Shown in pieces: positions 15,369 through 19,965 of a stretch of 19,965 nt of DNA (positions are counted from its first letter, which is position 1; the number at the start of each line of letters is the position of its first letter). The stretch is from NCBI GenBank assembly GCA_948525355.1, contig CAOSOP010000008.1, positions 1-19,965 on the forward strand, in the 5' to 3' direction. This DNA comes from an uncultured Bacilli bacterium (GTDB lineage: Bacteria > Bacillota_I > Bacilli_A > RFN20 > CAG-288). Both the position numbers and the translations under genes were made by a program. Below the pieces are notes generated by a model. It searched no databases and was not told the origin of the DNA. It saw nothing but the letters and a program-made list of their open reading frames with translations.

Positions 15369-15664
15369 CAAGTATTTTATTTTAAGAAAGTATATTTAAC
15401 TAGTTATATAGAACGCTTATCCATCTTTTTTAGTCCATTTTTAAGTCTTTAAAAAAACCAACTTGAATGTTAAATAAGATACAACTTTATTCGAACTATT
15501 TAAGTTGTTTCTATGCAAAAATGTCCAATTCATCGGTTTATTATTACAAGTTTGCATCATATCGCTATTGTGATTATTGAGATATGATTTTTCAAACATT
15601 CATTATTATCAAATGCAATCAAACTATATGCTTTAATACTTAACTTGCATTAGGCAAAAAACGG
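15369..15664. other. AT-rich intergenic region without a gene
   Basis: I see no coding frame with a start and ribosome site here. It holds two small inverted repeats: ACAACTT (15481-15487) with AAGTTGT (15502-15508), and ATCATATC (15556-15563) with GATATGAT (15581-15588). Neither has a clear role. They might form structure in a leader of pnp if transcription starts further upstream. Confidence 0.5.
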
Positions 15665-15691
15665 AAAAAACTCAATTAAAACCTATTGAGT
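15665..15691 (-). terminator. Second intrinsic terminator after clpB
   Basis: On the minus strand ACTCAAT-8 bases-ATTGAGT is a perfect 7-base stem followed directly by five T. It lies just beyond the first clpB terminator and would act as a back-up. Confidence 0.75.
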
Positions 15692-15727
15692 AATAAAAAG
15701 CGGAGATGTTTTATTATCTTCGCTTTT
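15692..15727 (-). terminator. Intrinsic terminator of clpB
   Basis: On the minus strand AAAAGCGAAGAT and ATCTCCGCTTTT form a 12-base stem with one G-T pair and an 8-base loop, followed by a T-rich stretch. It lies about 70 bases after the clpB stop. Confidence 0.88.
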
Positions 15728-15798
15728 ACTAACTTCAAAAACAAGAATATAAAGACATTACTTTGAATTTATAGTTTAAGTCTAAAAATACTTGTATT

Positions 15799-18348
15799 TT
15801 ACTTTATGTTTATATGATCATCCTTTATTTCAATAAGTATTTTATCAGAAACATTTCCTTTTAGAATGGATTCAGCAACTATCGTTTCAATGTTGTGTTG
15901 GATGAACCTTTTTATAGGTCTTGCACCATATGTAGTGCTATAGCTTCCGTCAACTATATAATTCAATACTTCATCAGAATATATCAAGTCAACTCCTTTG
16001 ATTTTTAATCTTCTCTTTAATTCGTCAAGGAACTTTTTAGCAATAAGTATGACATCTTTTCTACTTAAAGAGTTAAACATTATTATATCGTCAATTCTAT
16101 TTAAAAACTCAGGCTTAAAGGTTGATTCTAGTTCTTTGTTGACTAAATCTCTTTCTTTTTCAGTATTTCCTTTTAATAGATACTCTGAACCAATATTGCT
16201 TGTCATTATTAATATTGTATTTTTAAAATCGACAACTCTACCTTTGCTGTCAGTAAGACGACCATCATCAAGAATCTGGAGCAAGATATTAAAGACATCG
16301 TGATGAGCCTTTTCGATTTCATCAAAAAGTATGATTGAATATGGTTTTCTTCTGACGGCCTCTGTTAATTGTCCACCCTCTTCATAACCGACATATCCAG
16401 GAGCAGCACCAATAAGTCTACTTACTGAGTATTTTTCCATATATTCAGACATATCAATTCTTATCATATGCTGTTCAGTATCAAATAACTGCTCAGTCAG
16501 CGCCTTCGCAATCTCGGTTTTTCCAACACCTGTTGGTCCTAAGAACAAGAAAGAGCCAAGCGGCTTATTATCATCATTTATTCCAGCTCTAGCACGAAGA
16601 ATAGCTTCACTGACTTGAGTGATAGCTTCATCTTGACCGATAACTCTTTTTCTTAATTCTTCTTTAAGATTTAAAACCTTTTGTGAATCACTTGTAGAAA
16701 GTTTTGTTACTGGTATGTGTGTCCAAGATGATACGATTGAAGCTACGCTATCTTCGGTTACAACTTCGTCGATCAACTTTTGGTCTTCACCATGCAGTTT
16801 ATTTAATTCTTCAAGTTTTTTCTTTAAAAGAGGAATATCATTATTTTGAAGTTTTGCTGCTAGATTATAGTCATAATCTGAATAAGCTTTATTTAAATTC
16901 AATGTTGCAAGATCTAGGGCACGCTTTGTTTCCTTTATCTCATTCAAATTTGACTTTTCTTCTTTCCATTTTCTATTTAATTCATCTTGGGTCAACTTCA
17001 ATTTTTCAATACTCTCATCGATATCATGCCTTCTCTTTATCGCTCTTGAAGAATCATCTTTGTGTATAGATGCTTTTTCAATCTCAAGTTGCATTATTTT
17101 ACGATTTACCGATTCCAAATCTTCAGGCATAGAGTCGATATTCATTCTCACCTTTGCACACGCTTCATCGATTAAATCCAAGGCTTTATCTGGTAAGAAT
17201 CTATCAGTGATATACCTCTTTGATAAAGTAACAGCCGAAATCAACGCATCATCTGTTATAGTAACACCATGATGAGATTCATATCTATCTTTCAATCCTC
17301 TCAATATACTGATAGTGCTTGAAATAGATGGTTCATCAACAAGTACTTTTTGCATTCTTCTTTCAAAAGCCGCATCTTTTTCTATGTATTTTCTAAACTC
17401 ATCTAATGTTGTAGCACCAATGCAGTGAAGTTCTCCTCGAGCTAATAATGGTTTTAAAAGATTTGCAGCATCCATTCCACCTTCCCCTGTTGAACCCGCA
17501 CCGATAAGCTGATGTATTTCATCTATAAATAGAATAATCATTCCGTTGCTCTTTTTAACATCATCAAGAACAGCCTTTATTCTATCCTCAAATTCTCCAC
17601 GATATTTAGCACCTGCAATGAGTGCACCTAAGTCCAATTCAAAAATAGTTGTATTCTTTAAAGATATTGGTACATCACCTTTGAATATTCTCCATGCTAA
17701 TCCTTCAACAACTGCTGTTTTACCAACACCAGGATCACCGATTAGTACTGGATTGTTTTTGCTCTTACGAGAAAGAATTTGAATAACCCTTCTAATCTCA
17801 TCATCACGTCCGATAATTGGATCAATCTTTCCCATTGCAACTTGTTCAACAAGATTTCTTCCATACTTCTTTAACGCCTCGTAAGTATCTTCAGGATTAT
17901 CGCTATGAATATGATTTCCACCACGAATACTATCGATTACTTCGATAAATTTATCTTTAGCATAGTTTTCTATTGCACATAGTTTTTTGATTACGGTATT
18001 TTTATTATCAAACGATGCGATTAAAATATGCTCAATAGATAAAAAATCGTCATCCATCTTCTTTTGGATAGTATAACTAGTATTTATCAAAGTGCTTAAA
18101 TCTCTGCTCATATCGATGTTTTCCTGATCAGTCTTAGCTTTAGAATTAATATCATCGTCTAAAACCTTTATAACATCTTCAGCCTTTATCGATAAACGTG
18201 AAAGAATCGACAGATATAATGAGCCGTTTTGACTTATAATAGCCTTTAATAAATGCGAGACATCAATAAATCCACACTTATTCTCCTTTGCGATATTTCT
18301 ACTTTCATTTATTGCCTCAATTAGTTTTGTTGTATATTTTTGTTCCAT
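15799..18348 (-). CDS. clpB: Chaperone ClpB (Hsp100 disaggregase)
   Basis: ClpB, 849 residues, is a hexameric AAA+ machine that pulls proteins out of aggregates together with DnaK. The N-terminal substrate domain covers about 1-145. The first ATPase ring has GDPGVGKT (204-211) and IILFIDEIH (271-279). The coiled-coil middle domain (about 405-525), which separates ClpB from ClpA and ClpC, is present. The second ring has GPTGVGKT (604-611). No ClpP-binding tripeptide loop is evident, in line with a disaggregase. GGAGGT is 8 bases before the ATG. The gene is alone in its unit, with a CIRCE operator in front and two terminators behind. Confidence 0.97.
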   Translation of the reverse strand: MEQKYTTKLIEAINESRNIAKENKCGFIDVSHLLKAIISQNGSLYLSILSRLSIKAEDVIKVLDDDINSKAKTDQENIDMSRDLSTLINTSYTIQKKMDDDFLSIEHILIASFDNKNTVIKKLCAIENYAKDKFIEVIDSIRGGNHIHSDNPEDTYEALKKYGRNLVEQVAMGKIDPIIGRDDEIRRVIQILSRKSKNNPVLIGDPGVGKTAVVEGLAWRIFKGDVPISLKNTTIFELDLGALIAGAKYRGEFEDRIKAVLDDVKKSNGMIILFIDEIHQLIGAGSTGEGGMDAANLLKPLLARGELHCIGATTLDEFRKYIEKDAAFERRMQKVLVDEPSISSTISILRGLKDRYESHHGVTITDDALISAVTLSKRYITDRFLPDKALDLIDEACAKVRMNIDSMPEDLESVNRKIMQLEIEKASIHKDDSSRAIKRRHDIDESIEKLKLTQDELNRKWKEEKSNLNEIKETKRALDLATLNLNKAYSDYDYNLAAKLQNNDIPLLKKKLEELNKLHGEDQKLIDEVVTEDSVASIVSSWTHIPVTKLSTSDSQKVLNLKEELRKRVIGQDEAITQVSEAILRARAGINDDNKPLGSFLFLGPTGVGKTEIAKALTEQLFDTEQHMIRIDMSEYMEKYSVSRLIGAAPGYVGYEEGGQLTEAVRRKPYSIILFDEIEKAHHDVFNILLQILDDGRLTDSKGRVVDFKNTILIMTSNIGSEYLLKGNTEKERDLVNKELESTFKPEFLNRIDDIIMFNSLSRKDVILIAKKFLDELKRRLKIKGVDLIYSDEVLNYIVDGSYSTTYGARPIKRFIQHNIETIVAESILKGNVSDKILIEIKDDHINIK

Positions 18349-18368
18349 TTCTCTTTACCTCCACATTC

Positions 18369-18397
18369 ATTATATTACCCGCATTTAGCACTTACAA
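18369..18397 (-). promoter_or_regulatory. Promoter of clpB
   Basis: On the minus strand TTGTAA (18397-18392) and TATAAT (18374-18369) are 17 bases apart, a good housekeeping-type promoter, about 20 bases before the start codon. The -35 box lies within the CIRCE element. Confidence 0.8.
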
Positions 18398-18411
18398 CAC
18401 AAGACTGCTAA
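18385..18411. promoter_or_regulatory. CIRCE operator (HrcA site) in front of clpB
   Basis: TTAGCACTT (18385-18393), nine bases, then GACTGCTAA (18403-18411). The CIRCE consensus is TTAGCACTC-N9-GAGTGCTAA; each half differs at one position and the spacing is exact. It covers the -35 region, so bound HrcA should block clpB until heat or misfolding inactivates it. In Bacillus clpB-type genes are often under CtsR instead. Confidence 0.88.
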
Positions 18412-18414
18412 AAT

Positions 18415-18442
18415 TCTTTACACATGTCGCTTTCTGTAAAGA
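18415..18442. repeat. 8-bp inverted repeat upstream of the clpB promoter
   Basis: TCTTTACA (18415-18422) and TGTAAAGA (18435-18442) are perfect reverse complements with a 12-base gap. They lie between the terminator of the upstream gene and the CIRCE box. On the minus strand ATTTT follows, so it could be a weak second terminator; it could also be a second operator. Confidence 0.5.
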
Positions 18443-18445
18443 TAC

Positions 18446-18485
18446 AAAAAAACTGCTAAATAATAATTATTATCATCTAGCAGTT
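18446..18485 (-). terminator. Intrinsic terminator of the DUF2130 gene
   Basis: On the minus strand AACTGCTA and TAGCAGTT form an 8-base stem, with further AT pairing inside, followed by a run of T. It starts just after the stop codon at 18491. Confidence 0.88.
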
Positions 18486-18490
18486 CGTTA

Positions 18491-19846
18491 TTATTCCTTA
18501 ATCGCTTTCTCTTCTTCTAGTTTTTCAAATTCTGATTTCATAGTTGGATTACCACGAGTTAGTTTTCTAATAGTCAAATCATCCATACCGCTATTAGTTC
18601 TATCAAAATACCTTAAACTCTTTTCAATCTCATCTTTTGTTTTCTTTAATTTTTCTATCGTCGCATCTATATCTCTAATAGCAGAGTCGAGATTCTTCTT
18701 TGCTGAATCATAATTATTTGAAATACTCTTTTTCGCATCATGAAGTTTTTTTTCAAAATTAGTTATGTCTATGTTACGATTCTTTTGCTCAAGCAATTCA
18801 TCCTTTAAACTCGCATTAGTAAGTGCAGCACTTCTTAGCAAAGAAATGATTGGAATAAAACAGTTAGGTCTTACAACAAACATTTTTTCATATTGCTCAC
18901 TTGCTACTGCTACGATACCAGCATTGAATTCGTCATTATCATACTCTAATGTTGAGACAAGAACAGCATATTCACATTTCTTTTGTCTTCTATCTTTATC
19001 AAGTTCCTTATAGAAATCCTTATTCTTATGTTTGTGCTCTGTTTCTTCCATTTCATTCTTCATTTCAAACATAATGGAAATAAGTTCTTCACCAGCATCA
19101 GTCATTTCACGGTATATAAAATCACCCTTTGAGCCTTCTTTAGCGTCGTTATCTTTTCCAAAAGAGACTTTACCTTGTGGTAAAAACTGCCTAATTTCAT
19201 TAAACTTGGTTAAACAATGCTGTTCTAAAGTTTCTCCAACCATTTTAGTAGACATTTTATGCTTATAATCTTTTAGCTGTAAAATTTCTTCATCTTTCTG
19301 TTTAATAGTTTCTTTAAGGATATTAACCGCATTAGTCTTTTCTATTTCGGCCTTTTGTTCAGTACTTTCGTTTTCCTGTTTAAGAAGTTTAATCTCGCTA
19401 TTCTTCTTTTCAATTTCGATCATTAATTTAGTAATTTGATCTTTTTGTTTGTTCTCTTCTTTTCTTAATTCCAATTCTAAATTTGCCTTATTATTTTCAA
19501 CAATGTTTTTCAAATCTGAAATTTGTGAGTTAAGTCTTTTTATTTCTTTACTATTTTCTTCTTTAATTAAATTAATACTTTTTTCATGCTCTAATTCCAA
19601 TTTCGCCTTTATAGATTCATTATTATCGGTAACTTTCTCTAGTTTAATATTTAATTCATTAATCTCCGATTCTTTTTGTTTTAGCTCTGCTATTCTCTCC
19701 AACTCAAAGTTTTTCTTTTCAAGTTCCACTTTACTTTTAACCTGTTCAAAGAAATCATTTGTTCGTACTTGATTTAAAATATCAGCATAATCTGCATTAT
19801 TTAGCTCAAATTCTTTTTTACAATGTGGACACGTAATCTTATTCAT
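18491..19846 (-). CDS. DUF2130 coiled-coil protein, possible PD-(D/E)XK nuclease fold
   Basis: A 451-residue protein of the DUF2130 family, whose function is not established. A short N-terminal zinc-ribbon-like CPHC (6-9) has no second Cys pair nearby. A long charged coiled coil runs from about 35 to 200. A globular domain follows (about 201-350): GETLEQH at 204-210, GDF with Asp242, FEMKNE with Glu261 and Lys263, then RRQKKCEYAVLVS (286-298). The spacing of Glu, Asp and E-x-K looks like a PD-(D/E)XK nuclease core; this is inference. A second helical coiled-coil part closes the protein. The ATG follows AAGAGG by 8 bases, with a weak promoter-like TTAAAT-17-TATACT upstream. It forms a single-gene unit with its own terminator. 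Confidence 0.85.
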   Translation of the reverse strand: MNKITCPHCKKEFELNNADYADILNQVRTNDFFEQVKSKVELEKKNFELERIAELKQKESEINELNIKLEKVTDNNESIKAKLELEHEKSINLIKEENSKEIKRLNSQISDLKNIVENNKANLELELRKEENKQKDQITKLMIEIEKKNSEIKLLKQENESTEQKAEIEKTNAVNILKETIKQKDEEILQLKDYKHKMSTKMVGETLEQHCLTKFNEIRQFLPQGKVSFGKDNDAKEGSKGDFIYREMTDAGEELISIMFEMKNEMEETEHKHKNKDFYKELDKDRRQKKCEYAVLVSTLEYDNDEFNAGIVAVASEQYEKMFVVRPNCFIPIISLLRSAALTNASLKDELLEQKNRNIDITNFEKKLHDAKKSISNNYDSAKKNLDSAIRDIDATIEKLKKTKDEIEKSLRYFDRTNSGMDDLTIRKLTRGNPTMKSEFEKLEEEKAIKE

Positions 19847-19912
19847 AACTAAAACCTCTTAATAAAGTATAACACAAAATAAATCTTTATTTAAGATGTT
19901 TGTTTTTCCCGT

Positions 19913-19965
19913 GTTGGCTTCGCCTTTTTGTGACACGTTCAAGGGCCAAATCGACGGGTAATTTA
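19913..19965 (+). repeat. 22-base repeat, copy 2, with diverged flank, cut by the window end
   Basis: 19913-19934 is identical to the reverse complement of 4291-4312. Beyond it the sequence stays similar with gaps up to about 19957. Read on the minus strand both copies encode the pattern W-P-x-N ... SQKGEAN. The rest of this copy lies outside the window, upstream of the DUF2130 gene. Confidence 0.8.

Noticed and set aside
15369..15664. Riboswitch or small RNA upstream of pnp
   Set aside because: Only two short AT-rich inverted repeats are present, no known riboswitch motif can be read, and a likely pnp promoter lies closer to the gene.

Overview
The window is AT-rich chromosomal DNA from a low-GC Gram-positive bacterium of the Firmicutes/Bacilli type. 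The cluster dnaB-dnaI-yqfC-yqfD-ybeY-cdd-era-recO, a CsoR copper operon, a CIRCE box in front of clpB and a cre-like site all point that way. TGA ends several genes at their natural C-termini (dnaB, ybeY), so the code is standard and not the mycoplasma one. yqfC and yqfD are sporulation-type genes, so the lineage is or was spore-forming. I cannot name the genus. An uncultured Erysipelotrichia/RF39-like Bacilli is plausible but is inference.

Layout, left to right. 93-773: a HAD hydrolase. 1060-3833: the copper operon csoR-copA-copZ, read leftward from a consensus promoter with a CsoR-type operator; copA is split by a one-base frameshift. 3905-4312: a G+C-richer intruder with a very stable hairpin at one edge. 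A 22-base sequence at its other edge recurs, inverted, at the far right end of the window. 4312-11379: a tightly packed leftward operon dnaB, dnaI, yqfC, yqfD, a C39-peptidase/membrane protein, ybeY, cdd, era, recO, with many overlapping stops and starts. 11490-12563: the only convincing rightward gene, a secreted lipoprotein nuclease with a cre-like box in its promoter. 12555-15315: a YfcE-like phosphodiesterase and pnp. 15799-18348: clpB with a CIRCE operator and tandem terminators. 18491-19846: a DUF2130 coiled-coil protein. 19913 to the end: the second copy of the repeat.

How the genes work together. DnaB and DnaI are the primosome pair that brings the replicative helicase to DNA, but this DnaI has lost recognisable Walker A and B motifs. 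Era, YbeY and PNPase act in ribosome assembly and RNA turnover; Cdd salvages pyrimidines; RecO acts in recombinational repair. ClpB and the copper operon are stress functions under their own repressors (HrcA, CsoR). In many Firmicutes phoH, pgpH and dgkA lie between yqfD and cdd. Here they are absent and one gene replaces them, coding for a bacteriocin-exporter-like protein (C39 peptidase plus membrane domain) with no ATPase domain. That protein, the degenerate DnaI and the repeat element are the least ordinary parts of the window.
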